Shown: positions 1-7,450, counted from the first letter of the stretch. The stretch is DNA of 12,578 nucleotides from Fimbriimonadaceae bacterium (GCA_020851885.1 JADZBW010000010.1:1-12578), one strand, 5' to 3'. Made by a program: numbers and translations. The notes: a model not told the origin generated them from the letters alone.

Positions 1-642
1 CCGAACGAGATCGAGCATGCGTTGGGGGCCGACGATACAGTTAGCCCCGACGGCCACGACGCCGAGATCGTTCATCTCGGAAGTGCAGCGAACGGGAAGA
101 CCTTCGGCCAGCATCTCGCCGTCCTCGATGTAGGCCTTGCTGACGATGATCGGGAGCTTGGTGACCTCATGCAGAGCCTCCACCGCCACCCGGAGCTCGT
201 TCATGTCGATGTAAGTCTCGAGAATGAAACCATCCACGCCACCTTCTTCGAGGGCGAGAGCCTGTTGGCGGACGGCTTCGGCAACCTGGGCTTCGGTGAC
301 GTGCCCAATCGGTTCAATAGGTTTGCCGCAAGGCCCGATCGCCCCGAGCACCACTCGCTCATCGCCAGCCGCCTCGCGAGCCATTCGAGCGCCCGCGATA
401 TTCAGATCACGAATGTGGATGCCCCGGCCCTCCAAGCGGATTGCATTGGCTTGGAAGGTGTTGGTCTCCACCATATCCGCGCCCGCTTCGAAGTAGGCTT
501 CGTGGACTTGGCGAACCAGATCGGGCGCCAAGAGGTTGGCCAGATCGTAGGGTTGGTTTGCGAATCCGAGGGAAGCGAGGCAGGTGCCGTTCGCCCCGTC
601 GCCGATCAGAACTTCGGACTCGAGGGCTCGAAGAAGTCGCAC
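1..642 (-). CDS. Homocysteine S-methyltransferase domain protein, C-terminus beyond window
   Basis: The minus frame is open from a GTG at 642 to the window edge (214 codons). It reads as the N-terminal half of the homocysteine S-methyltransferase (Pfam S-methyl_trans) barrel, which moves a methyl group to homocysteine to make methionine. Visible motifs: DGANGT at residues 15-20 (usual form DGAMGT), ETNTF at 59-63, VLGAIGPCGKP around 98-108, LET at 141-143 and GANC at 199-202. C202 matches the first of three zinc-binding cysteines; the other pair would lie outside the window. The short leader before DGANGT supports the GTG start, though its SD is weak. It begins 23 nt after the protease gene and is probably co-transcribed with it. 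It could be a stand-alone MTase, a YitJ-like fusion to methylenetetrahydrofolate reductase, or the start of MetH. The missing part would decide. Family call is firm; subtype is open. Confidence 0.85.
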   Translation of the reverse strand, partial: MRLLRALESEVLIGDGANGTCLASLGFANQPYDLANLLAPDLVRQVHEAYFEAGADMVETNTFQANAIRLEGRGIHIRDLNIAGARMAREAAGDERVVLGAIGPCGKPIEPIGHVTEAQVAEAVRQQALALEEGGVDGFILETYIDMNELRVAVEALHEVTKLPIIVSKAYIEDGEMLAEGLPVRCTSEMNDLGVVAVGANCIVGPQRMLDLVR

Positions 643-665
643 TATTGAAGTGTACCTGTGGGAAC

Positions 666-1379
666 CTAATTCCCTTTGGACTTGGCCTGGATACTGCGCT
701 GAGTTTCGAACGCTGTTAGGCGAAGTTGCTTCAGCGCCTCCAATTCTTCGGGATGAAGGTCGAATTTCGTCTTCGTTGGATTGAGAGGGGACATCAAGTG
801 TCCCGGCTCTGCGCAGTCGCTGAGGCCGTAAAGGTGCCCCATCTCGTGCGTCACGATGTTGCGCAAGTAGTCCCCTGACAGATTCCTGCCACCAGGCCAC
901 TTGGTTCGGGCCAAGATGGTTGCCCTGTACTCGTCTATCGCTTCGCCTTCGGGCGAACTCGTCACGGCGCGAGACTGCGAACAATAGCCGCCGACTTGCA
1001 CGTTCTGCAGGACGACTTCCTCCCGAAAGTCGATACGCACTTGAGCGTCGCTCTCATTCTGAACGGTTCGCAACGATCCTTCACCCAAGACGCTGTTCCA
1101 GTAACGCACGGATTCGCTCGCTGCCTTCAGACAATCCTCTTTTTGCGACTCGGCGACGTTCGACAGGTCGAAGTAGATGTTGAGGCCCTGATCGTGGAGG
1201 ACGATCCGCGTGTGAGCGAGGGCCAGGGAGGTTTGACCGGATTCAAGCGCCATTTTGGCCCGATCTAAGTGTTGGAGAACGTCCGAAAGGTAATCGCTTT
1301 CGTTAAGGATGGGATTCGCCAGCGCGGGCACCGATGCCAAGCATGCGATGAGCGAATAAGCCAGCCTATTGCGAACCAA
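666..1379 (-). CDS. Secreted metzincin-like zinc metalloprotease
   Basis: A 237-residue protein if started at the TTG at 1377-1379. That start is preferred because GAGGGGAG lies 6 nt upstream and the N-terminus becomes a clean signal peptide: RNR, a hydrophobic stretch, then PALA|NP near residue 21. A longer frame begins with GTG at 1434-1436, immediately after an in-frame TAG, and has no SD. The zinc site HEMGH (residues 178-182) continues as HExxHxxGxxD with D188 in the third-ligand position. M196 in GHLMSP fits the Met-turn, which is the metzincin layout; matrixin-type enzymes usually have His at the third position, and snapalysin has Asp. Cysteines at about 83, 133 and 189 could form a disulfide or contribute to the site. 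Expected to be exported and to cleave proteins outside the cytoplasm; substrate unknown. The MTase gene follows it on the same strand. Confidence 0.75.
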   Translation of the reverse strand: MVRNRLAYSLIACLASVPALANPILNESDYLSDVLQHLDRAKMALESGQTSLALAHTRIVLHDQGLNIYFDLSNVAESQKEDCLKAASESVRYWNSVLGEGSLRTVQNESDAQVRIDFREEVVLQNVQVGGYCSQSRAVTSSPEGEAIDEYRATILARTKWPGGRNLSGDYLRNIVTHEMGHLYGLSDCAEPGHLMSPLNPTKTKFDLHPEELEALKQLRLTAFETQRSIQAKSKGN

Positions 1380-1385
1380 ACGTAG

Positions 1386-1393
1386 CTCCCCTC
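1386..1393 (-). promoter_or_regulatory. Strong Shine-Dalgarno that decides the protease start
   Basis: On the minus strand this reads GAGGGGAG, 6 nt before the TTG at 1377-1379. It lies inside the longer GTG-initiated frame, so it argues for the internal TTG start. The protein made from that start has a conventional signal peptide. Confidence 0.6.
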
Positions 1394-1510
1394 GGAAAGG
1401 CCGGACGGAACGGAATGCAACCCGCAGAAACCCCACCTAGGGTTCATTCCATTTCGGCTCTCCCGTACACCTAGCATCGGTACGAGGGTCAAAATCTTTA
1501 CCTCACACTG

Positions 1511-1533
1511 GTGAAATCACTAGGGTATTTCAC
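1511..1533. promoter_or_regulatory. Inverted repeat GTGAAAT-N9-ATTTCAC in a divergent intergenic region
   Basis: Perfect 7-nt arms at 1511-1517 and 1527-1533 are separated by 9 nt, so the arm centres are about 16 nt apart, between one and two helical turns. The repeat sits between the divergent protease and oxidoreductase genes, about 100 nt before the oxidoreductase start. The form suits an operator for a dimeric regulator. The region also has weak promoter-like hexamers: TTTACC at 1497-1502 on the plus strand, and GGTCAA at 1487-1492, which is TTGACC on the minus strand. No convincing -10 partner is visible for either. Function is inferred from symmetry and position only. Confidence 0.4.
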
Positions 1534-1615
1534 ATTATGTGGAAGGCAACTCTGGGAAAAGTGCATTTCCGGGAAGGAAATTGGCGGACGGAGAATCGAA
1601 TCTTGTTGAAGGTTC

Positions 1616-1621
1616 AGGAGG
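1616..1621 (+). promoter_or_regulatory. Shine-Dalgarno AGGAGG for the oxidoreductase gene
   Basis: A full AGGAGG lies 9 nt before the ATG at 1631. It is the clearest plus-strand SD in the window and fixes this start. Several downstream genes have none. Confidence 0.7.
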
Positions 1622-1630
1622 CATCACGTC

Positions 1631-2623
1631 ATGGAGAAGGTTCGAGTTGGTCTAATCGGTTGCGGCGGGTTTCAGCGATATCGAGTCGGGAATCTGCTCA
1701 AGGTGAAGGATGCGGAAATCGCCGGGCTTGCGGACCCATCGGACGATCAACTCGACGCCATGCGCGCCGCCCATCCAACGACTGCGAACGTGCCTGCCTA
1801 CCACGACTATCGGGAGATGATTGAAAAGGGTGGTCTGGATGCCGTGCTGATTGCGACTCCCCACACTCAACACATCGATCAGATCCTCTTCTCTCTGGAC
1901 CACGGTCTCCACACGCTTTGCGAGAAGCCGATGGTTACCACGGTAGCCGATGCGCACCGCGTCATTGCCGCTCGCGACAAGGCGAACAAGCAGGGGATGG
2001 TCAGTTACCAGCGCCACTTTCAAGCGGAGTTCCGCTACATCCGCGAAAAGATCATGAGCGGTGAAGCTGGCGAAGTGAGCTATATCGCTGCCTTGCAGTG
2101 CCAAGGTTGGAAGAAGGGCACCGCCGGTACATGGAGGCAAGACCTGAGTCTCAGCGGCGGGGGCCAGCTTAACGACTCGGGGAGCCATCTGATCGATATC
2201 ATGCTGTGGTCGACCGGCCTGAAGGCAGAATCGGTCTCGGCGAAGATCGACAATCGGGGCACGGAAGTGGATATCGATTCCGCTCTCGCGATCAAGTTCC
2301 GGAACGGAGCCTTGGGGACGATCACCGTCGTGGGGGATGCGCCGAAGTGGCATGAGGACATCACCATCTGGTGTTCTCGAATGATGTTCGCGATCCGGCA
2401 GGATCAGGGACTCACCGTTCAATATGCCGATGGCAGCCGGTTCAAGGCAGAAAATTTGATTGGCGGAACCACGGCTGATCAGAATTTCATCGATGCGATC
2501 CAAGGTCGCGGCAAAGTGGAGTCGCCGTTTGAATGTGGGTTGGAAGTGATTCGGCTCACCGAAGCGGCATGGAAATCCGCGGAAGCAAGCGGCGGTTCCG
2601 TATCGGTGGATAGCCTGGGATAG
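1631..2623 (+). CDS. Gfo/Idh/MocA family oxidoreductase
   Basis: A 330-residue NAD(P)-dependent oxidoreductase of the glucose-fructose oxidoreductase / inositol dehydrogenase family, which usually acts on sugars, inositols or related polyols in the cytoplasm. The N-terminal Rossmann fold begins at residue 5 with GLIGCGGFQ (glycine-rich dinucleotide loop, 7-15). LADP at 33-36 follows the second strand. CEKPM at 97-101 carries the conserved EKP lysine. GSHLIDIMLW at 184-193 holds the conserved His (H186) of the catalytic region in the C-terminal alpha/beta domain. Length is normal for the family. Start is supported by AGGAGG. It is followed by a 130-nt gap before menG, so it is probably its own transcription unit. 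The substrate cannot be told from sequence, and no sugar-catabolic neighbour identifies it. Confidence 0.9.
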   Translation: MEKVRVGLIGCGGFQRYRVGNLLKVKDAEIAGLADPSDDQLDAMRAAHPTTANVPAYHDYREMIEKGGLDAVLIATPHTQHIDQILFSLDHGLHTLCEKPMVTTVADAHRVIAARDKANKQGMVSYQRHFQAEFRYIREKIMSGEAGEVSYIAALQCQGWKKGTAGTWRQDLSLSGGGQLNDSGSHLIDIMLWSTGLKAESVSAKIDNRGTEVDIDSALAIKFRNGALGTITVVGDAPKWHEDITIWCSRMMFAIRQDQGLTVQYADGSRFKAENLIGGTTADQNFIDAIQGRGKVESPFECGLEVIRLTEAAWKSAEASGGSVSVDSLG

Positions 2624-2753
2624 GTCGGTCAATGCTCCTGCATCGACGAGGAGGTTGTAGGAACGGCGGGCGTGATTCCTTGAACTTTCACTTTTTTTTG
2701 AAACTTCCGCCTATTTTGAGCCATCATAGAGGTATAACTTCCCAGCGGGCGCT

Positions 2754-3479
2754 ATGGCAGATCAGGCGATTTGGCAAACAGAAGGAACGAGCAAACGTGC
2801 GGCGGTGCAGGGCATGTTTGCTGAAATCGCGCCTACCTACGACCTGCTCAACTCCGTCATGTCTTTGCGCCTGCACCATCGATGGCGGTCGTTTGCGGTT
2901 CAAAAATTGAACCTGAAACCAGGCGACGGCGCTCTCGACGTCTGTTGTGGGACCGGCGACTTTATGGCTCCATTGCAGAAGGCAGTGGGGGAAAACGGCT
3001 TTGTGGCGGGCATCGACTTCTGCCTCCCCATGCTGCAGAAGGCGGTCGGCAAACCTGGGACGGGATCGATCTCTCCGCGCCTGGGACTCGGGGACGCCTG
3101 TCAGCTTCCAATTCAAGCCAATGCCCTGCAAGGCGTGAGCGTCGGTTGGGGGATTCGAAATGTGCCAGATATCGACCGGGCCCATCAGGAGCTCTTCCGC
3201 GTTTTGAAGCCGGGCGGGCGCTTCGTCAGTCTGGACATGGCCAGGCCCAGAAACGCGGCCATGCGCAAGGTTTCCGAGTTCGTTTTCAATACGCTTGTGC
3301 CCTGGATGGGGTCGCTATTCGGGAAAACAAAGGCATATACCTACCTTCCGAAGAGCACCCAGAAGTTCTGGACGCGCGAGCAATTAGCCGCCTCGATGAA
3401 GAGTGCCGGTTTCGCCGAAGTTGGGTTCAAGGACCTCTTTTTCGGCAATATCTGTATCCATTGGGGCCGCAAACCATGA
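2754..3479 (+). CDS. menG: Demethylmenaquinone/ubiquinone C-methyltransferase (MenG/UbiE)
   Basis: A 241-residue class I SAM-dependent methyltransferase that performs the C-methylation turning demethylmenaquinone into menaquinone. Family signatures run in order: VQGMFAEIAPTYD near 18-30, HHRWR at 41-45, SAM-binding motif I LDVCCGTGD at 61-69, GIDFC at 86-90, GDACQLP at 113-119, the diagnostic GWGIRNVPD at 131-139 and LKPGGRF at 151-157. It ends in the usual HWG.KP. No good SD precedes the ATG; a TATAAC at 2733-2738 is a possible -10 that would give a very short leader. The stop overlaps the start of the polyprenyl diphosphate synthase gene (ATGA), implying translational coupling. MenG next to a long-chain prenyl synthase points to menaquinone rather than ubiquinone. 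Family is certain; the quinone is inferred. Confidence 0.93.
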   Translation: MADQAIWQTEGTSKRAAVQGMFAEIAPTYDLLNSVMSLRLHHRWRSFAVQKLNLKPGDGALDVCCGTGDFMAPLQKAVGENGFVAGIDFCLPMLQKAVGKPGTGSISPRLGLGDACQLPIQANALQGVSVGWGIRNVPDIDRAHQELFRVLKPGGRFVSLDMARPRNAAMRKVSEFVFNTLVPWMGSLFGKTKAYTYLPKSTQKFWTREQLAASMKSAGFAEVGFKDLFFGNICIHWGRKP

Positions 3480-4489
3480 CCGCTTCCGCACTCATCGATC
3501 TCAGCAATGGCCGGATTCGGCCCGAACTCCTGATCCAGGTCTCTGAGGAAGTTGCCTTTGTAGAAGCGGAACTCGATCGGCAGATGCATTCCCAGGTTGC
3601 GATGGTGAAGGACGTTTCCCATCACACGCTGGATGCCGGGGGCAAGCGGCTGCGGCCCGCATTTGTGGCTCTGAGCGCGAAGGCGACCGGCCTACCCTAC
3701 GACGAGGAGCGTTCTCGAAAGATCGGCGCATGCATGGAGATGATCCATATGGCGACCCTGATCCACGACGATGTGATCGACAACTCGGCGACGCGTCGCG
3801 GCCGGGATACGGCGAGCGCGGTTTACGGAAACACGGGTTCGATCTTGGCGGGCGACGTGCTGCTTGCCAAAGCGATGCGGATTCTCGCTGAAGATGGCGA
3901 TCTGGCAATCATCCGGACGACCAGCCATAGCGTGGTCGAAATGGCGGAAGGAGAGGTTCGTGAACTGGAGACCCGGCTTCAATTCGACTTGGAAGTGTCC
4001 GCCCATTTGGAGATTCTCAGACTGAAAACCGCCAGCTTCATTCAGTGCTGCTGTGAAGTCGGCGCACTGATTGCCGGAGCATCGGGAGAGATTCACCAGG
4101 CGCTTCACGATTACGGCCACCACGTCGGCATGGCCTTCCAGATCGTGGACGACCTCCTCGACTATCGCGGCGATAAGGCCAAGACTGGCAAGCCTCAGGC
4201 AACCGACTTCCGCGAGGGGCAGGCCACCTTGCCGCTCATTTACCTCCGGAACAAGTTGAGCGAGCAGGAAGCGAGTGTGGCGCGGCAGAAATTCGGAAGC
4301 GGCGTAACGGACGACGAGATTCGAATGATCTCTGGATGGATGGCAACCCGCGGTTCCTACCAAGAAGCAGAGAAGTTGGCCATTCACCACGTCGGCGAGG
4401 CGCTTTCCGCCCTTGCCAAGCTTCCTGAGACCCCTTCGAGAGACCTGTTGGAAACCGTTGCCCACTACGTGATCAAGCGCGAGCTGTAG
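3476..4489 (+). CDS. Long-chain trans-polyprenyl diphosphate synthase (HepT/IspB type)
   Basis: A 337-residue (E)-prenyl synthase that condenses isopentenyl diphosphate onto an allylic primer to build a quinone side chain. It has GGKRLRP at 55-61 (IPP binding), the first Asp-rich motif DDVID at 98-102, the second DDLLD at 225-229, and the downstream D..EG.ATLPLI pattern near 244-255. The residue five positions before the first motif is the small Ala93 (MATLIHDD), as in long-chain enzymes such as IspB. A bulky aromatic there would suggest a short-chain farnesyl/geranylgeranyl enzyme. The frame is open about 590 nt upstream of this ATG, but that stretch lies over menG in another frame and is not coding. 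The 4-nt overlap with menG suggests coupled expression, like the hep/menG/hepT cluster of Firmicutes. Exact chain length is not readable. Confidence 0.93.
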   Translation: MTASALIDLSNGRIRPELLIQVSEEVAFVEAELDRQMHSQVAMVKDVSHHTLDAGGKRLRPAFVALSAKATGLPYDEERSRKIGACMEMIHMATLIHDDVIDNSATRRGRDTASAVYGNTGSILAGDVLLAKAMRILAEDGDLAIIRTTSHSVVEMAEGEVRELETRLQFDLEVSAHLEILRLKTASFIQCCCEVGALIAGASGEIHQALHDYGHHVGMAFQIVDDLLDYRGDKAKTGKPQATDFREGQATLPLIYLRNKLSEQEASVARQKFGSGVTDDEIRMISGWMATRGSYQEAEKLAIHHVGEALSALAKLPETPSRDLLETVAHYVIKREL

Positions 4490-4514
4490 CCAAACCCAGA
4501 CCTGCCCGTGAGTT

Positions 4515-4520
4515 CATAAT
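4515..4520 (+). promoter_or_regulatory. Possible -10 element (CATAAT) for a leaderless HAD mRNA
   Basis: CATAAT ends 5 nt before the GTG start at 4526, so a transcript from it would begin at or next to the start codon. No SD precedes that GTG. No clear -35 is visible at 17 nt. The gene could equally be read from the upstream menaquinone transcript. Confidence 0.3.
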
Positions 4521-4525
4521 CTCCT

Positions 4526-5272
4526 GTGCCCGCTCCCTACCGACTTGCCATTTTCGACCTCGACGGAACCTTGTTCCGAGGCGAAGAGCCGATTCCGGGC
4601 GCCGTGGAGGCCTTGGGCAGATCGAGGGGTCAAGGGATTCAGATCCGATTCCTCACCAACAACTCGAGCCAAACACGGGAAACTTACGTTGCCAAGTTGT
4701 CGAGCATGGGATTTGAAGCGCGGGAAGAGGAAGTCTATTCCACCGGGATCGGTACCGCGACCTACATGCGGGAGGAGGGTCTTGTTTCGGCATTCGTGGT
4801 GGGCGAAGACGGACTCAAGGAAACCTTGACTCGGGAGAGGATAGCGATGACCGACAACGATCCCGAGGCGGTGATCGTCGGAATCTGCAAGAGCTTCTCC
4901 TATGACCTCCTCAACCAAGCGATGCAGCACATTCGTGCGGGCGCCCGATTTATCGCGACCAATACCGACGCCACTTATCCCATGGAAGGTGGACGGTTCA
5001 TTCCAGGTTCTGGATCCCTGGTTGCGGCGGTTCGGACTTGCACGGGTCAAGAGCCGGTGGTCATCGGGAAACCGGAACCGTTCTTGGTGGAGATGATCTT
5101 GCAGGACGCCGGCGTTCAGCCGAGCGACGCACTGGTGGTTGGGGACCGCATGGATACCGATATCGAAGCGGGCCGCCGGGCAGGCTGCCAGACTCTCTTG
5201 GTGCTGACCGGCGCCTCGCCGTCGGCTCCCCAAGGTCAGCCATACCTTCAAAGCGTCGCGGATTTGGCATAG
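4526..5272 (+). CDS. HAD-superfamily IIA (NagD-like) sugar/nucleotide phosphatase
   Basis: A 248-residue cytoplasmic phosphohydrolase of the HAD IIA group (NagD, AraL, 4-nitrophenylphosphatase, phosphoglycolate phosphatase relatives). Motif I is DLDGT at 11-15: D11 nucleophile, D13 general acid/base. Motif II is TNNSS at 44-48, typical of the IIA group. The motif III lysine is K182 in IGKPEP, and motif IV is GDRMDTD at 206-212, which binds Mg2+. The cap domain lies between motifs II and III, as expected for type IIA. Length is normal. The start is a GTG without SD. It lies 36 nt after the prenyl synthase gene and may be in that operon, but family members have loose substrate range and the neighbourhood does not name one. 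Alternative functions include UMP/ribonucleotide, phosphoglycolate or sugar phosphate hydrolysis. Confidence 0.88.
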   Translation: MPAPYRLAIFDLDGTLFRGEEPIPGAVEALGRSRGQGIQIRFLTNNSSQTRETYVAKLSSMGFEAREEEVYSTGIGTATYMREEGLVSAFVVGEDGLKETLTRERIAMTDNDPEAVIVGICKSFSYDLLNQAMQHIRAGARFIATNTDATYPMEGGRFIPGSGSLVAAVRTCTGQEPVVIGKPEPFLVEMILQDAGVQPSDALVVGDRMDTDIEAGRRAGCQTLLVLTGASPSAPQGQPYLQSVADLA

Positions 5273-5273
5273 C

Positions 5274-5302
5274 TTGGGGTCGCCTGGATGAACTGGTATT
5301 CT
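5274..5302 (+). promoter_or_regulatory. Candidate extended -10 promoter for the ABC permease gene
   Basis: TTGGGG at 5274-5279, a 17-nt spacer and TATTCT at 5297-5302, with TG one base upstream of the -10 (TGG-TATTCT). The predicted start of transcription is about 4 nt before the ATG at 5313, giving an almost leaderless mRNA. This agrees with the lack of an SD. The -35 match is only partial. Confidence 0.4.
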
Positions 5303-5312
5303 GCTCCAAACC

Positions 5313-6929
5313 ATGAGCTTGGTCGGTAGAGTCGGGCGCAGAAGACCGAGGGCACGTATCGCGATGGCGATTCTCTATGTGATCCTTTCCGTTGGCGCGC
5401 TGACCACGATCTACCCCTTCGTGCTCATGATTTCCACCGGCTTCAAAGGGGCGACCGATCAGAACGATAACAAGCTCATCCCGACCTACTGGACGGAGAT
5501 CGAGTCACGGGATGAGAAAGGCGTCCTCAAGCCCGAATCGCTGTTAGGTAAATACATCGACGATAAGTATCGAGGCGACGCGGGAATGATCGCTTCAAGC
5601 CGAATCGGGGCTGACGCATCTCCGACCGAGATCGATCGTTACCGGCGCTTTCTGATGGAGCTCCCGCTCGATTACTGGATGGCGGGGTTCCAGCAGGCGC
5701 CCAATCAAGTGACGAGTCGCCTGGTGAACCGGTATCAGGGATGGTTGAAGCGGCGATATCCAACAATCAACGATCTCAACGTTGCCTATACCGAAGAGAA
5801 CACCGCCTTTCAAACCGTCGTGATTCCCAGTGAGCAGCTTGACAAGAAGTCTTGGGTGCCGAAACGGGACCGCAAGTATTTGGAATGGCTCGAGTTCAAG
5901 GCGACATTGCCGGCGGAGTATCGAATTCCGGTTCGTACGCAGTGGATTTTCCAGCAATGGGTGAAGTCCAAGTATCAAGGACAATTCCCCTTGGTTCCGG
6001 ATGATCTCAAGGGCAAGGCGACAAAATTCGAGGAGTTGACCGTCCCGAGTTACAACGCTTACATGGCCGAGTTCAATGAAAAAGGTCTGCCCATAAGATA
6101 TTGGGGAGGGGCCGCCGAGTCGCAGTGGCTCCGATATGTCGATCACGGAAACTTGGGCATCACAAAAGAAGATGGGCTGATCCCCATCTCCCAGGCGCAT
6201 CTACCGATCGCTGGTTTTGAGAAGGCAACGCTGCTCCAGAATCAGGCGTTCGTCAAACGAGACTTCACATTGCGAAACTACAGCTACGTGCTGGATTACA
6301 TCCTTCTGAACGGTCGCACCGTCTGGAACACCGTCTTCTTCTGTTTCTTGGCCGTCATCACCCAGCTCACCGTGAATCCTTTAGCGGCCTACGCGCTCTC
6401 CAGGTACCCGATTCGGGCGAGCGGGACGATCCTGATCTTCCTTTTGGCCACCATGGCGTTCCCTGCCGAAGTCGCGTTGATTCCCTCTTTCCTACTGCTG
6501 AAAGACCTTGGATTGTTGAACACGTTCGCGGCGCTGGTTCTGCCAACCGCGGCCAGCGGATACATGATCTTCCTGCTGAAGGGGTTCTTCGACTCCTTGC
6601 CACTCGAACTCTATGAGGCGGGCCAATTGGATGGGGCAAAGGAAATCACGATGCTGACCCGCATCACACTGCCGATGTCCAAACCGGTACTGGGCTACCT
6701 CGCCCTGTTGGCCTTCATGGGGGCCTATGGCACCTTCATCTATGCCTTTCTGGTGGTCCAAGACCAGAAGATGTGGACCTTGATGGTGTGGATCTACCAG
6801 CTTCAGAGCATTGCGCCCAAGGCGGTGATGATGGCGGCGATCACGATGGCTGCCCTGCCCACGTTGATCGTCTTTTTGAGCGCGCAACGATTCATCATGC
6901 GGGGCATCGTGCTTCCCGGCGAACGTTAG
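5313..6929 (+). CDS. Carbohydrate ABC transporter permease (MalG/UgpE type) with a large insertion
   Basis: A 538-residue membrane permease, nearly twice the usual size (about 280) of the MalG/UgpE subunit that imports sugars with a MalF-type partner, a binding protein and an ATPase. An Arg-rich N-terminus is followed by TM1 at about 17-41. The normal continuation, FTLRNYSYVL, appears only at 318-327. From there the protein is canonical: TM segments near 337-357, 372-393, 402-422, 460-481 and 505-524, with the EAA loop EAGQLDGAKEITMLTRITLP at 435-454 contacting the ATPase. Residues about 46-316 are therefore an insertion, charged and Tyr/Trp-rich, lying outside the membrane between TM1 and TM2. 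It contains the segment WLKRRYPTINDLN near 144-156. No partner permease, binding protein or ATPase is present in the window. Family is certain; the sugar and the insertion's role are unknown. Confidence 0.9.
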   Translation: MSLVGRVGRRRPRARIAMAILYVILSVGALTTIYPFVLMISTGFKGATDQNDNKLIPTYWTEIESRDEKGVLKPESLLGKYIDDKYRGDAGMIASSRIGADASPTEIDRYRRFLMELPLDYWMAGFQQAPNQVTSRLVNRYQGWLKRRYPTINDLNVAYTEENTAFQTVVIPSEQLDKKSWVPKRDRKYLEWLEFKATLPAEYRIPVRTQWIFQQWVKSKYQGQFPLVPDDLKGKATKFEELTVPSYNAYMAEFNEKGLPIRYWGGAAESQWLRYVDHGNLGITKEDGLIPISQAHLPIAGFEKATLLQNQAFVKRDFTLRNYSYVLDYILLNGRTVWNTVFFCFLAVITQLTVNPLAAYALSRYPIRASGTILIFLLATMAFPAEVALIPSFLLLKDLGLLNTFAALVLPTAASGYMIFLLKGFFDSLPLELYEAGQLDGAKEITMLTRITLPMSKPVLGYLALLAFMGAYGTFIYAFLVVQDQKMWTLMVWIYQLQSIAPKAVMMAAITMAALPTLIVFLSAQRFIMRGIVLPGER

Positions 6930-7003
6930 CCCACCAATAGGCCCAAACACAAATATATCGCAACGTATTGAGGCATGATTCGTCTTAGAGGTCGGTGGTT
7001 CTC

Positions 7004-7450
7004 ATGAAGACCCTTTTGCTTGCTTCACTTCTCCTTGCGTTTTTCTCGGGCTGTCTCGCTCAGAATCGTTCGGACGTCCCATTCCAGGTCATCGCCAAGG
7101 GCCAGTACTCTGGAGAGAACGACCAGGGTCTGAAGGTTTTCCGAACCGAGCGCGCGATGGAGGAGTTCTCCAAGGATCGGGCACAGGACCTTCCCAAGCG
7201 TCTTGTCAAGGATATCGATTGGGAGAAAGAGCAGGTGCTCGTGATTTTTGGGGGCCAACAATCGACCGGCGGTTATTCGGTCTCGGTAAAGCGCATTGCC
7301 AGTGTCGATATCCAGCGCCTGCAAGTGGAAGCGATCCTGCACAAGCCCGGGCCAGATTCAATCAACACCCAAGCTCTCACGACGCCTTATATCGTCATCA
7401 AGATGACCCGTCAGGTTGCCGTCGTCAAAGTGAAATTCGTAGTGGAATAG
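7004..7450 (+). CDS. Small exported PrcB_C-like protein
   Basis: A 148-residue secreted protein. The ATG at 7004 is chosen because GGTGG lies 5 nt upstream and because MKTLLLASLL begins a normal signal peptide; a GTG three codons earlier (6995) is also in frame. After the signal (FFSGCLAQ) the C20 region could be a weak lipobox, with Phe at -3 instead of Leu, or a type I site after CLA. The body resembles the PrcB C-terminal family: IDW at 71-73, VLVIFGGQQSTGGYSVSV about 79-96 and YIVIKM at 129-134. PrcB was named as a protease-complex subunit in Treponema; most family members have no tested role. It lies 74 nt after the permease gene and its last 26 nt overlap the end of the convergent acyltransferase gene. 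A related protein lies beyond that gene at 8764. Confidence 0.7.
   Translation: MKTLLLASLLLAFFSGCLAQNRSDVPFQVIAKGQYSGENDQGLKVFRTERAMEEFSKDRAQDLPKRLVKDIDWEKEQVLVIFGGQQSTGGYSVSVKRIASVDIQRLQVEAILHKPGPDSINTQALTTPYIVIKMTRQVAVVKVKFVVE

Noticed and set aside
22..648. Plus-strand open frame of 208 codons
   Set aside because: It lies opposite the minus-strand homocysteine S-methyltransferase domain, whose DGANGT, ETNTF and GANC motifs are clear. The plus translation matches no family.
1537..1824. Plus-strand open frame before and over the oxidoreductase start
   Set aside because: No recognisable motif, no SD, and it overlaps the start of a well-supported gene in another frame.
1652..2632. Minus-strand open frame of 326 codons
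   Set aside because: It is a codon-bias shadow of the Gfo/Idh/MocA gene; the plus-strand product has all family motifs.
2659..2699. AGGAA/TTCCT hairpin followed by a run of eight T
   Set aside because: The stem is only 5 bp and 11 nt separate it from the T-run. It is too weak to call a terminator, although it sits after the oxidoreductase gene.
2882..3475. In-frame upstream extension of the polyprenyl synthase gene
   Set aside because: It overlaps menG in another frame and has no prenyl synthase similarity. The ATG at 3476 overlapping the menG stop fits the family's usual N-terminus.
3692..4465. Minus-strand open frame of 257 codons
   Set aside because: Shadow opposite the prenyl synthase; the product has no motif.
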